A stretch of DNA of 64,000 nt from NCBI GenBank assembly GCA_964036315.1, contig OZ038487.1, positions 49,516,659-49,580,658 of the forward strand, read 5' to 3'. Positions 42,968-54,074 of the stretch are shown piece by piece. Position numbers and translations under genes: made by a program. Each line of letters opens with the position of its first letter. Position 1 is the stretch's first letter. Source of the stretch: Acanthosepion esculentum. Its lineage: Eukaryota > Mollusca > Cephalopoda > Sepiida > Sepiidae. The notes beneath the pieces were generated by a model. The model worked only from the letters and a program-made list of their open reading frames with translations. It was not told where the DNA came from and ran no database searches.

Positions 42968-43036
<69 letters not shown>
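42968..43036. repeat. (TA)n array, longest in window
   Basis: About 34 TA units with no interruption. Confidence 0.97.
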
Positions 43037-43038
<2 letters not shown>

Positions 43039-43094
43039 GCATGTTTGTTTGCAAAAGTGACAGCCTAACATGCAAATTAAAAATTGAAGATACC

Positions 43095-43660
43095 AAATTG
43101 AAGCAAGTACAAAAAATTTAAATATCTAGGAAGTGTTTTGACAGAGGGTGAAAAATGGGATGACAAAATCTGAAGTTGCACTGGGATAGGGAAAGATGCC
43201 TTCCAAAAGCTAAGCAAAGTATTAAGAAACTGGAAGATTTCCTTAAAGTCAAAGGTGTACTGAACATGTAATATCAGTCCTCAAATATGGCAGTGATTAC
43301 TGAACAATCTCCTTATAGATGAAGAGACATGCGGCAACAGAAATATGGTTCTACAGAAGGATGCTGAGAATACCATGTACTAAACATGTGAGCAACAACA
43401 AAGTTTCAGAGAAAATGGAAGTTGAAATTTCTACAATACATGAGACTTTAACAATTTAATGCACCCATTAATGCAAGAGGGACAGAGGAAAATAGTGCTT
43501 AACCTACTTGACAAGCTTGTGTAAATGGTTGGCAGAACAGGAATTAGGAAAGAGAGAAAAAAAAAAAAAACTTTAGTAAGAACGCCAAAGAACACAAAAT
43601 GGGGGGAGGGTGTCATGATCGCCCATGTCCTGAACGGACATGGCACATCAAAGAATAATA
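43095..43660 (+). mobile_element. LINE family B, 3' fragment
   Basis: Plus strand: KFKYLGSVLTEGEKWDDKI-like start, CTTCCAAAAGCTAAGCAAAG (FQKLSKVL), GAAGAGACATGCGGCAACAG, GGATGCTGAGAATACCATGT (RMLRIPC). The tail has TCATGATCGCCCATGTCCTG and ends ACATGGCACATCAAAGAAT. Confidence 0.78.
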
Positions 43661-43700
43661 ATGTAGATTTCAAAATGGCTATTAACCCATTGAGCCCTGA

Positions 43701-43815
43701 CCACCGATTTACTGGGGGTAGAGAAAAATGATGTAATGCCCATCCACCGTTTGAACAGTGGTAGCAAAAATGACTTAATGCCCAGCCACCAGTTGAATGG
43801 CGGGTACACTTGTAA
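43701..43815 (+). repeat. Minisatellite, about 42-bp unit, 2.7 copies
   Basis: Units begin CCACCGATTTACTGGGGGTA, CCACCGTTTGAACAGTGGTA and CCACCAGTTGAATGGCGGGT. Units 1 and 2 share AAAAATGA..TAATGCCC. Each unit can form a small hairpin through CCACCG.../...GTGG. Confidence 0.75.
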
Positions 43816-44334
43816 CTATTTTTATATCTCCTGTGAAACATTACATACCAATTATTTGCAAATTTTGACTCAAGAGCTCAGGCAGAAGGGTTAAAATTGT
43901 TCAGGAATGCAGGTTAATGAAGGGTAAAAGATAAAACGAAAAATTTCTAACATAAAAATTAGATTTTTTTTTTTTTACTTGCTGAAGTACCCATCCATTA
44001 TGCGGAAGAGGCCATGACTTAGATCACAGATGGTTGTAATGAGAGTTGAATGCTTCCTTTGTAAACTAACGGTAAGATGGTAAGACTGTCAGTCAAGTTA
44101 TATATAAACTTGGATATATAAAGTCCGGAAAAGTAGTCCCACATAATTTTTAGCATCAAAGTGAAATAAATTAAAAGAATAAGAAATGCCTATTGTCATT
44201 ATTCACATGTATTAAGGATCACTATCAGTGAAACCGGTGATATACAGTAACTGCATAATAGCATAAAAGAAAAAAAAAAAGATTTCATTAACTAATTGAT
44301 CAGTATGTTCAAATTCAATGAATTTTAAGATGTC

Positions 44335-44342
44335 ACCTTTTA
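44335..44342. repeat. Target-site duplication, left
   Basis: ACCTTTTA, repeated at 44658-44665. Confidence 0.75.
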
Positions 44343-44657
44343 GGAGGCACAGTGGTGTAATGGATAGTGGCTCAGATTGATGAATCATAGAGCCAAGTTC
44401 AAATTCCAGTCAAATCCATTACATTGACTTATGTGCTAATACCCTTGGGAAAGGTATGAATCCTTTTCTTCTCCCCCCGGGTATGGGTAAAATAGGAGGA
44501 CAGACTGGGTTCTATAGACTTGGAGAGAAAATGGTCTACTGCAGAAAGAAATGGCAACCTACTAGAGGGAAAAAAAAAATCTGCCTCGTCAGTCATGTAT
44601 CAAATGATACAGGATTGCTTAAGCGTGTATCATACATGGCATATACCTGACTGACTG
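44343..44657 (+). mobile_element. tRNA-derived SINE (SINE-1), full length with TSD
   Basis: Head GGAGGCACAGTGGTGTAATG, A box region TAATGGATAGTGGCTCAG, B box-like AAGTTCAAATTCCAGTC. The body and 3' end match the 22838-23140 copy, including CATGTATCA.ATGATACA and the terminal CTGACTGACTGACC. An 8-bp duplication (ACCTTTTA) flanks it. Confidence 0.9.
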
Positions 44658-44669
44658 ACCTTTTATATA

Positions 44670-45800
44670 TACACTATCTGAAGTATCCATCTACAGTACA
44701 CCATGTAAAGTCAAGATTGCAGGTGGTGGTAATGACAGTAGAACAACTTCTTAGTGAAAGGTAGAAATATATTTTGTGGGGAAATACTCTTCTGCGAACT
44801 TGCTTTTTTTCCTTGTCTTTGTATAAATAATAAAAGAGAAATTATAGTCCTCCACTGAACAGTTACATATGATAATTGATACTTCGAAATATATTTGTGC
44901 ATAGCAGTGATAGAGACAGACTTTCCAAATGGTGAACAATATATTTTTTATATTAAAATGCCACCCACTGAGTGCCAAATGTATGCATACCAAATTTGAG
45001 GCTGAACAGAAAAGGGTTTAGCCATGTATAGCAAGTTCATAAACACATCCTAATACTTAATAGAATAAACTTATTTTTATTTACTTGTGCATTCATGAAG
45101 AGAGTTAAGAAGATTTGTATTAGTTTCAGTACCCATAAGCATCAAACACCACATGTATTTTTTTTGTGCTATATCCATTCAAGGGACAGGCTTTGCCCAA
45201 TGTTGTCGAGTAGGCAAAAGTGAACATCAAATCAAAGGAGCAAATGACAAAAATCAAACACATTGAACAAGGGCTCTGCACAGCCTTCTGGGATTTCAAA
45301 CCAACTTCAAATTTCCAATTTAAGAAAAATAAATAGCCAATAAAATCACCTCCTGCCAGTAAATAAGCACATACCTCTGGAGCCTACAGAAGACCATAAA
45401 AACCAAACATTCTTTCAACTCGGCAGAAGGACTGTCAGCAATGAAGAGACACAAGTCAACCTCAGAGTCTTGTCTTTCTCATCAAAACAACAGCGGACTT
45501 CCTTTGATCTTGTCCACCAACTCCACTTTCTCTCTTCCTCACTGAAAGATTATTCATGTTCATTTCCTTACAGTTGAAGAGAAGAACTTTCTAACTTTCA
45601 TTTCATGATAAATAATTAGTTAAAATTTGTGTATCCTACTTTTACATAAATATCATTTTATTTGAACATGCAATAATCCTTTCTCTCAATATTTTATTCA
45701 AATCGTGACCCAAGAAATCATTCCCCAACAGCTTTCCTCTCTTGAATACCTGCAAATTATCATGGCTTCTTTATAAATATAAGAGTGGCTTCCTGTTGTC
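44670..45800. other. Interval without recognised feature
   Basis: The segment 45180-45560 is less AT-rich and pyrimidine-rich at its end (CCACTTTCTCTCTTCCTCAC). No reading frame or shared repeat was identified. Confidence 0.35.
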
Positions 45801-45810
45801 TTCTTCACAG

Positions 45811-46015
45811 TTTTGAATATTGACTGGTTACCACCTGATGCTAAAAAGCTCAGTTTTCTCTCCTATTTAACCAACAGCTGAGTGATGACAGAGAAGAGAT
45901 GAATTTATACTTTTTCCCAAGAGCATTAGTCTGAAAGTGAACATAGCAGACTTGGTCAGGATTGAAACTCAGCTCCCCAATTCCACAACATACATGGCCA
46001 AATATATTATTTTCC
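45811..46015 (-). mobile_element. tRNA-derived SINE (SINE-1), diverged
   Basis: The minus strand has GGAGCTGAGTTTCAATCCTG (B box region) and the body GCTCTTGGGAAAAAGTATAA and CAGCTGTTGGTTAAATAGGA. The 3' part is cut near AACCAGTCAATATTC. Confidence 0.7.
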
Positions 46016-46626
46016 AGACTTTAATTGTAATTCTGATGTTTTTCACAGTTATGAAACAACTCAAATCCTAAGCTGTTCAAGATGACTGAAGTTTGACTGT
46101 CCATCTTTATACAAAGGAAAATCATAATTTTTATAAAAACAGATAAAGGACTATAGTTAATGTCGGGTAAAATATTTCCTGAAAATATCTTGATCTTATC
46201 TGCAGTCAGACTAATGTCCTCATCTCTGTTGTGCTCACCAGCCATTTTCAGATATCGATCTGAGTAACTTTCATGGAATTTTAGACTGAACACTTTATTC
46301 AATCTATGGGAGTAGATTGTTCTCATCTCACTCTCTCTGCCAAGAGCTATCTCATTTTGTTCTCTTTTTAGTACTGCTCAGTTATTGCCATTTCTTTTTT
46401 TTTGACCAAGTCTAAGTCTATACTGCCTGGTGCAGATGTCGAAGTCACAATTACTATGAGATCAAATTCATGAACCAATACTTTAAACATAGCTAGCAAT
46501 AACTGTGCAGTATTAAAATAAAAAACAAGAGATTTGCAAAGTCCACTTTAACATCAACTGAAGTGAGTCATATACTAGAAGGCAAACAAACGTTACTAAA
46601 TAACTATATACACAGTATTTTTATTG

Positions 46627-47003
46627 ATTCATTTTCCATGGCTTATCAACCCTTTGCAGGTTATTTAAAGTAGAAAATATTTTTAAATTGAAATAATTTC
46701 TTTATTTTTTTAGATAATGATTTAATGATTTAAGGCTTACTAATTAACCAATAGCTGGGGGAGAAAAGGTGGATTAAAATCTTTTCCAAGGATATTTGCA
46801 CATATGTGAATATAACAAACCAAAAGTGGAATTGGAACTCAGCTCTCCGATTAACAATTCTGAGCCATTAGTCATTACACTATCTGAACATCCACGCTTG
46901 CAACACCTATTAATCTCAAGCTGTCACCCATCTTGGTACTGACCAGGCTTGATGTTAACTTTGGTGGTCATATGAGAACTGGTGCTTAAATGTGATATGA
47001 CAT
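46627..47003 (-). mobile_element. 5S rRNA/tRNA chimeric SINE, copy 1
   Basis: In minus-strand order, a 5S rRNA-like unit (47003-46896) comes first: GTCATATCACATTTAAGCAC, CAAAGTTAACATCAAGCCTG (5S A box and intermediate element region) and AAGATGGGTGACAGCTTGAG (C box region). A tRNA-like part follows with GATAGTGTAATGACTAATGG and GAGTTCCAATTCCA (B box-like). Next is the SINE-1-like body CTTGGAAAAGATTTTAATCC and CCCCAGCTATTGGTTAATTA, then a distinct 3' tail AACCTGCAAAGGGTTGATAA and a terminal ATGAATC. The second copy at 57240-57624 has the same order, which excludes chance juxtaposition. Confidence 0.85.
46896..47003 (-). other. 5S rRNA-derived head of the SINE
   Basis: About 108 nt co-linear with 5S rRNA. 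The invariant AAGTTAA.CA...G...GGT.AGTAC..GATGGGTGAC region is recognisable, but there are many substitutions. It is not a functional 5S gene. Confidence 0.8.
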
Positions 47004-47009
47004 AAATCC

Positions 47010-47890
47010 ATGCACTATTTTCTTTGATGGCATAACTTTGCAGGCTTCTAAAATCACTCATACGATTAAGGTTGAACATAAAAAAGAAGCCATAATTCCT
47101 TTCCATGTAAAAATTACTTTCTGTGTTTTCTTTTTCACACTGTCTATCTTTTTGTCATAAATTGCCTCCATTATTCCTAATTTATATGACATATATCGAG
47201 AAAGAGCGGGAGATTACTGGAAATTCTTCAAAAAGTGAAAGATTACGAATAAAACAACCCCCAAGGTAAAGTAAACAACAATTGTACCTACTTCAATATA
47301 ATTTCTGTCCAATTTTCTGAGATGAGGAATTGTCAATGTGATGCATTAATCTATTTAAACTTGTGCCCTCGTCATAACTGTACCCTTTCACCTATTGGAT
47401 TCATTAACCTTCTGGGAATTTTCAGCCAACCCCTTTTATTCAATCCATGGGGGTTGATTGTTCTCATCCCACTGTCCATACAAAAGATATATTGTATCAG
47501 TTAATTCATGCTTATGATGCGAAAGTTGCTTTTTTTTTTTCTCTCTTGTGAATCAGCTTGACTCAGAGATTGAACTCATATCCAACAGGTAACTAGATGC
47601 ACTTAATCAATGCATCTGTCCAATTGTGACTATAGCAACCAAGTTGATAACACAAATCAATATTAATTAATGTCCAAAATTCTATAATAATAAATTTATC
47701 CAAAGAACAATTGCTTAGCATTTGTTTGTTAATTTGGCAGTATAATAACTGAGTTCAATCCCAAGGCAGAGAATAACTGGCTCATACTCCTGCTCAGTAG
47801 AAATGGGATAAGCAAGAACTGTGCAGTACTAAAATAGAACAAAAGATATCTTTAAACATGAAGGACAATCTATCACAATAAATTAAATGA
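47010..47890. other. Interval without recognised gene
   Basis: Contains a partial duplication: GGGAGTAGATTGTTCTCATC near 46308 resembles GGGGGTTGATTGTTCTCATC near 47448. Nothing else identified. Confidence 0.4.
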
Positions 47891-47894
47891 AGGG

Positions 47895-48415
47895 TTTAGT
47901 TTGAAATTCTCTGAAGTTTACCTGGATTAACAGACACCTGAAGAAAGCCAGAAGGTACAATAGCCAAAATATTGTGATAATAACAATAAAGATGAAGACG
48001 ATTTATGGTGTTCAGACTGTTGTCTTCATCTGTATTGCCATAGTCATGATATTTCAGCCATTGTACGCTCTGGCTTTTTTTCGAGTAATTGGAATTTCAA
48101 ACTGAACCTTTTTTTTCATTTCACTGGGGGGTATATTATTCTAGTTCCACATGCCATACCTCTTATGGATGTCTCAGTTTCAGTTATCTCCCTTTAACTT
48201 GACTCTCCAGTTGTAGCCAGGTATTGAAATCACAACTTTTTGGGTCAAGTCACTGCATTCAACCAATGCTTTTATCCAGTAGATAAATCTATCCTGGTGG
48301 ATTAAATAATGGGTTCAGTTCGAAATTCCAATTACCTGAAGAAGGCGAGAGCATCCATTGGCTGAAATGTCATAAATATGGCAACATGATGAGGAAAACA
48401 GTCCGAACAATGTAA
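47895..48415. mobile_element. Long foldback element (family F), copy 2
   Basis: There are three arms. 47897-47990 and 48317-48405 are direct to each other (each has a CACCTGAAGAA or TACCTGAAGAA box and a GTTTGAAATTC/GTTCGAAATTCC lead). 48011-48115 is inverted to them. The loop carries GTTCTAGTTCCACATGCCAT as in the 7553-7850 copy. The loop also contains an extra block (GACTCTCCAGTTGTAGCCAG ... GGTCAAGTCACTGCATTCAA) not present in copy 1, probably a later insertion with weak tRNA-like features on the minus strand. Confidence 0.75.
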
Positions 48416-48449
48416 ATAGTGTAAATAATTGCAATGCCTATCTCAAAAA

Positions 48450-49535
48450 TATAGACAAAGATGAGGACATTAACTTGACTGTGAATAATGTAAATGATAA
48501 TTCTCAAATAAAGTAAATTTGCACATTTTATATAAAAAAAGGGTTAACAATATGATCCTGAGAATAAAATTTTCTACTTATACAAAATTAACAAGAATTA
48601 TTATATTTTTTATATACAGTTATGACATTGTTAACATTTATGTCAAAGTACTTTCTTACATTTGACTGAAATATCTTAATCTATAAACTTTGGCATGTTT
48701 CTGTATTAAATTAATGGTTTCTTTTTTTTTCTTTTTTAAACTGTTTACACTTTAAGTAAATTCCAACATAATGTTTTTTTTCTTTGCATAGCATAGATGA
48801 GGAATTTCCCTGGATATAATTTACAATCGTCTTCCTATTGAAATGGAATTGTCCAGTTGGCGTATTAATAGACTTTTTTTTTTCTTGGGTGAGTTGGGAG
48901 ATATTGCCTTTTTTTCCTCACAGAATACACCTGCCAAGGACTGAAGAACAGATTGCATGTAGATAAAGGAAAGCTTTAATTGTCCAAATAATAGTTGTTT
49001 ATGTTAATCATTCTTTTAAAAGTAATAGACAATAAAGGTTAAATAAAGTGGAGTGAACTTAAACAGTATTGCTGTAATATGTTTTTAGGGAGAAGTCTTT
49101 CATTAAATAGTAGTTGTAGAAATATAATCATTAGTGTTTAAATGGTTTTACTTTTATAGTTTTTTTCTGCAAACAAGAAAAAAGTAAGAAAAAAGTAAGT
49201 AAAAAAATAAAATAATGAAAAAATGTTGAAATAAAGATAATTTAATAAAATTAAAACATTTGTGTATTCATTTTCAAAGTTCAATATGTCATAATTGCAA
49301 TAAAGTTAATTTCTTCATCTCAATATTTTCTCAGTGATCAAAGCATTACATCTGTTCAAAATTTTATGGTTTCAACTACAGATGAAATGTATTGTTGGTA
49401 ATGTTACTATAAATATGTATTGTTAATTGGTTGATATTTTAGTGGCATATCAACACCTCTATGGGATATTTAATGCCAAAATCTACATATTTTGTACATA
49501 ATTTATGCTTTCAACTACAGATATTTTGTACATAA
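48450..49535. other. AT-rich interval, nothing recognised
   Basis: A-rich and T-rich runs, no credible frame, no shared repeat noticed. Confidence 0.35.
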
Positions 49536-49539
49536 CTTT

Positions 49540-49740
49540 ATAGTTTCAGGGTAATTTTCTTTTTTTTTTTTTTGATATATATAGTTTGTAGATCATAAAA
49601 TGTATTGTTGGTAATTTTACTATAAAATGTATTTTTATATTTTTTTTAGTGTTGCATTGATATATTTTTATAGAAATCTATTGTTGCTCATTTTATTATA
49701 AAAATGTACCATTGATTTTTGTTTGGAGATTTACTATTTG
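49540..49740 (-). repeat. ATTTTTATA-rich iterated tail next to repeat D
   Basis: Imperfect units around ATAAAATGTATTGTTGGTAA and ATAAAATGTATTTTTATA. They correspond to the tandem tail of the inverted copy at 10160-10265. Confidence 0.6.
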
Positions 49741-49895
49741 CCCATAGCTGGGATCCTAACAGGTGCCACCACCCAGAGTCAGGGTAGACCTGGGAACAAC
49801 ATCAATTAAGAGGTGGTTCCATGCTTCTCAAAACATCCAATTCCCTGATCACTTGCAGCTGGATGTAGTTTATTGTCATATCCAAGATAAGTAGG
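49740..49895 (-). repeat. Dispersed repeat D, copy 2
   Basis: Inverted relative to 10000-10160, about 75-80 percent alike by eye over about 145 bp. It abuts a LINE B fragment at its right end. Confidence 0.7.
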
Positions 49896-50080
49896 CTTAG
49901 CGAATTTGACACTCACAGGAATTATGGAAAGCAAGAGGGACAAAGGAAAGCAGGGGATAACCTAGCTAACGAGCTTGGGCAAACAGTTGGCAGATCAGAA
50001 TTAGGAAAGCTAGCAAAAAGACAAGTCTAAGAGCTACAAAGAACAGGAAGTTGTGAAGAGTCATGGTCACCGAGTGTTGA
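49888..50080 (+). mobile_element. LINE family B, short 3' fragment
   Basis: Starts at AGGCTTAGCGAATTTGACAC (RLSEFDTHRNYGKQEGQRKA) and runs to GGAAGTTGTGAAGAGTCATG, then the tail. Confidence 0.75.
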
Positions 50081-50714
50081 CAGAACATCCTGCATAGACC
50101 TTGTTATCTGAAGACAAAAATCTTACTACTCAAATATTCTGATTATAAACATTAAATAAGAATTGATAACTGGTTGTATAAATACAAAGAATTCTCCCAT
50201 AATAATTTTCTTGTTTCATACCATAATCATCATTACTATTTCAGTTCATTTTTCTATTTCATTTTAAAAAGATACACGTAGACTGTAACATCCCAAATGA
50301 CCTTTCAAAACAAAAGTTCACCTTAGACTTGAAAACAATTGTCAGATTAACCTACCTTGTCTGTCAGGTGACCTCAAACACCCACTAGGTGGCATTGTAT
50401 AAAGAAAAGGGCAGATAACAGTTCACTTGGCTATATGTTTTTTTTTTTATATACAAATGCAAATTCTTACTTGCACCTTGCCCACTACTCAAAATACTAA
50501 AATATCAGGGTTGGGTCAGAGGTATCTTCCTTGTGTATTTACTCTCAAGGACAAGAGCTACAACAAGTGGGTGAGGGAAGAGATAAATAAAAATTAGATG
50601 AGGAAAAGTAAGTTAACAAAAAAAGAAATTGGTTGCAAAGAAAGGTGAGATAAAATTAAAAAAATTAAAAAACAGAAAAAGCTTCATGATGTGGCGGGGA
50701 TATTTGAAATTTTT

Positions 50715-51560
50715 CTACTATGTGCTTTCAGGACATTGGCAATCATGGCTCACCACAATTTCATATTCTTTGTAGGGAGGCATGGTGGAGTAATGAATAG
50801 CAGCTTGGATTGAGGAATCAGAGAGCTGAGTTCTATAGCCCTGAATGGCAACTGGTCTACAGTAGAAAAAAAATGTAAACCTACTACAGGAAAAATCTGC
50901 CTCGTCAGTCATGTATCAAAAGATACATGATCCCCTAAGCATGTATCCCACATGGCACATAACTGATTGACTAGATTTTAATAAATTTTGCCTTGTTGTT
51001 ATCTCTCCTAACCTTGTTTCACCATCCATTTATTCAAGCTTGCTAAGTATGCGTTGTTTTCCTTTTCTCTTCAATGTCATTTGAGTATCAATTTTTCAAA
51101 ACCCTCTATCTTCATAATGTACCCTAGAAATTTCATCAATCTCTTTCTCATGTTAAGAATAAGTGTCCGTTCTGTTTCCATTTTCTCTAAAACTTTGTCA
51201 CTGTTCATCTGTTCAGTCTTTGGTATCCTCAGTGTCATTTCTTCTAGAACCAACGTTTCTGTTGTCTCTGCTTCATTTGTGAGGAGATTGTCCAGCATTC
51301 ACTGCCATATAGGAGGAATGATATTGCATAACAGTTCAGTACTCATTTCTTTGTTTCTAACAAAATTTCCCTGTTTCTTAATACTTTGTTTAGCTTTTGG
51401 AAGGCAACTTTCACTATCCCTATTCACCAATGGATTTCAATGTTGCACTTTCCATCCTCTGTTAAGACGCTTCCCAGGTATTTAAATTTTTGTACTGGTT
51501 TGATAACTCCAATTTACAACTGGTGTTTAGTCCTTTCTTTCACTACCTTCTGTAGGCATG
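50715..51560 (-). mobile_element. LINE family B, copy split by SINE-1
   Basis: 50715-50775 (tail, TCATGGCTCACCACAATTTC) and 50973-51560 (NMRKRLMKFLGYIMKIEGFE, NSDKVLEKMETERTLIL, AETTETLVLEEMTLRIPKTE, then the KQRNFVRNKE region) form one minus-strand LINE B fragment. The open segment 51077-51298 preserves the conserved C-terminal blocks. A SINE lies between the two parts. Confidence 0.82.
50776..50972 (+). mobile_element. tRNA-derived SINE (SINE-1) nested in LINE B, internally deleted
   Basis: Head GGAGGCATGGTGGAGTAATG, GGAATCAGAGAGCTGAGTTC, then a jump to TATAGCCCTGAATGGCAACT and the usual 3' end CTGCCTCGTCAGTCATGTAT, ATGATCCCCTAAGCATGTAT, CATGGCACATAACTGATTGA. The central B-box-to-body part (about 110 bp) is deleted. 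Removal restores LINE continuity. Confidence 0.85.
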
Positions 51561-51569
51561 CACACACAT

Positions 51570-52380
51570 ACATACATACATACATACAATGATTTAAAAA
51601 AAGACTGCTCAAAACACAAAAGTTCTGGTGTCTGCAATGATAGTGATGCAGAAAGTTATAGAGATGTGCTTTTGTTGCAGATTTGAGCCAACCCACAAGA
51701 AAGGTTTTTAAATATAAAATGTTTTTATTTTCATGCTAATATTCATACACAGCTAAGAAAAATGTATTTGTAAAATTCCTTGTTCTTGGTTAAGATGCAA
51801 AGAAATGTGATTTCTCCATGTGTATGTGTGAAAAAAGAGGCAAAGGTGGAAGAAAGTGTACATGTGAATGATTAAGGAAATCTCTGTTAAGCTATAGTAT
51901 CTTGAACTGATGTCACATGTTAATGTGTCTTCTCTATACTGCTTTGTTTGGTCTGGTGACTTTCCTTATATACTCCTCAAAGGGATCATAAAGCATTTTT
52001 TTGTTGTTGGTGGAAGACAACCCATTGGTTGAAATTTCTTTTCAAAATATGTGTGGATTCTCTGACTCAGTTAATCATCAAATGACAAAAAAAATGTTTC
52101 TGTCTTGGTGTTTATTTCCATACTTTTACTCAATGTCTACCATTAACTGCTAGATATTTAGTCAGAAATGGATGATCAAATATGATTATTATGACTACTA
52201 AAGTTTCTGCTCTTTCAGTAAATGATGATGGCAATATCTGATTTAGCACCATTATTAGAATAATTGTACAGTATGGACTATGGAGGTGTCAGTGGCACCT
52301 ATAGTTATCCGAGCACTGGATCACAAGAAATCAGAAGAATTTAAACCATCAAGATGACCAAGGAGAATGCTAATGGATCA
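51570..52380. other. Interval without recognised gene
   Basis: A weak hammerhead-like arrangement (GTGGAAGA, CAACC cattGGTTG, AAA) lies near 52012-52040, but the core box is mutated and no stem I is evident. Confidence 0.35.
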
Positions 52381-52433
52381 AGGAAATGACCTGTTGTTCT
52401 TCCATGAGAACCACTAAGGGCCAATGCCATGTT

Positions 52434-52446
52434 GGGGGGGGGGGGG
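52434..52446 (+). repeat. G13 homopolymer
   Basis: Thirteen consecutive G, unusual in this AT-rich window. A G-run of about 12 occurs again at 54514-54525. Confidence 0.95.
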
Positions 52447-52899
52447 TAACGGAGATTGGAGAGAGTCTCGTCCCTCCTCTAAAATTCATTTGCCTTCCTT
52501 CCATGATGTCAACTAATTTTAGAATGCAAAATTCTTACTTCCCTCCTCCATTACTTCAAGCCCTCCCCCACCCCGACACTACTGGTGTCAGTAAATGTTC
52601 AGTTAGTATAAACCTAATAAATTAAGCTAAAACCAAATCTTTATTTGATATTTTCTTTTGGGTCTGAAAATCTTGTATATGATATCAACTTAAATTGGTT
52701 CTGTTCCAAAATAAAATCGAAAAATGATTAATATATGCATATATATTTGATTGGCGATAAATAAAAATAAAAAAAAAAATAAGGCAAATAAACTTCCACG
52801 TTCCTGTCAGTTAAGAAATACCAAATGAAGTTTAAGGGTTGATTTCAGTTAACTTGCAGCACAATTGGATCTGGGTTCAAAGGTAAAACACTGAAAAGA

Positions 52900-54070
52900 G
52901 CTTTCAAACTCTGAGTGACCCCAGCAAATATAGAAAAAAATTGATAGGACAGGAAATAGACAAGGATGAAGGGACAGAGGAGAAAAATTGATAGGACAGG
53001 AAATAGACAAGGATGAAGGGACAGAGGAGGTTGAAATAAAAATGGATGAGGAATGAAGAGGTCAGCCGGAGAAGGAGGAGGAAAAGATGAAGAAAAAAAG
53101 AAGAAGTAAATGAATATCAGAACGGTCAAGTGGAAAATAAAAATAATGAAGATTGAAAGTGGAGATTAAAAAAGGGGGAGCAGGTAAAGCTTGTGGTAGG
53201 TTGAGGAGATCACAAAAATATTTGGCGGAAGAGGGGGGAGTCAGAGAAGAAAAAAGGGAAAGACAGGGAGAAAAAAAAAAAGAAACGGTGGAGATAAATC
53301 CCAAAATGCAAATAACGAGGATTTGATGGAGAAAAAAAAAAAGATTCACTGAAAAAAATAGACAATTTTGACAGAACAATAAAAACGGTTAAAAAAATTT
53401 AAAAAGAATGACGGAATAAATGATCGAAAAAGGACGAAGGAAATTCAGTTAAACAATAAAAAGGAAACAAGTAGAAATTAGAGAAGACATGAATTACGAT
53501 GGGATTGCATAGATAGAAATAAGAGAAAGGTTCAAAAGAGAAGAAGGGAGGAAGACCGAGAAATTTGATAAAGTAATGAAAAAAAATTTAACGGGTGGTG
53601 GGGGGTAATGGAAGAAAAGGAGAGAGAGTGAGAAATGGGGGCAAGGAAGGAACTAGGGGAGAGAGGTAAGTTGGTATTAAAAGGAAGGCAGGTGCAGAGG
53701 TTAGTAAGTACTTAAAAAATGGTATAAAGGAAATCGACATGTAAGGAATCAGAAACGAGGAAGAGACAAATGAGTTTGGAAGTTAAGAAAGAGATAGAAT
53801 GGAAGCGATAGGAAAAAAATGTTGGTTGATAGATAGAATGAGAAAGAGAACGAACGAAAATGAGATTTTTTTTTTTTTTTTTGTTTCACTATAGCAATAT
53901 AACAAAAATAGATAAGGTAATTACGAGCGTAGGAGAATGAGGAAAATAAAGATAAAGAAAGAGTAACACTAAAATAGAAAGGGATAAAACAAGGGGGGAA
54001 ATAGAGAGGGAATGTGAGAAAACTAAAAAAAAAAAAGAGTAGAGAATTTGTCAAAGGAAAAAAGAGTAGG
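52900..54070 (+). other. Purine-rich strand-asymmetric tract
   Basis: About 1.2 kb in which the plus strand is overwhelmingly A and G (motifs GAAGGAGGAGGAAAAGATGA, GGAGAGAGAGTGAGAAATGG), with short interruptions. The minus-strand Phe/Leu/Ser/Pro-rich frames here (52845-54054) are a by-product of the composition and I do not call them genes. Smaller polypurine blocks continue to about 55110. Confidence 0.8.
52932..53027 (+). repeat. Tandem duplication, about 47 bp
   Basis: AAAAATTGATAGGACAGGAA ... GATGAAGGGACAGAGG occurs twice in a row (52932-52980, 52981-53027), differing only in the length of one A run. Confidence 0.95.
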
Positions 54071-54074
54071 AAAA

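Noticed and set aside
43431..43841. 136-codon minus-strand frame
   Set aside because: Antisense to LINE B and the minisatellite.
52012..52040. Hammerhead-like GTGGAAGA with CAACC/GGTTG stem
   Set aside because: Core box mutated at two positions and no stem I partner seen.
52845..54054. Several overlapping minus-strand Phe/Ser/Pro/Leu-rich open frames
   Set aside because: They result from the polypurine composition of the plus strand; no domain, no splice structure, low complexity.
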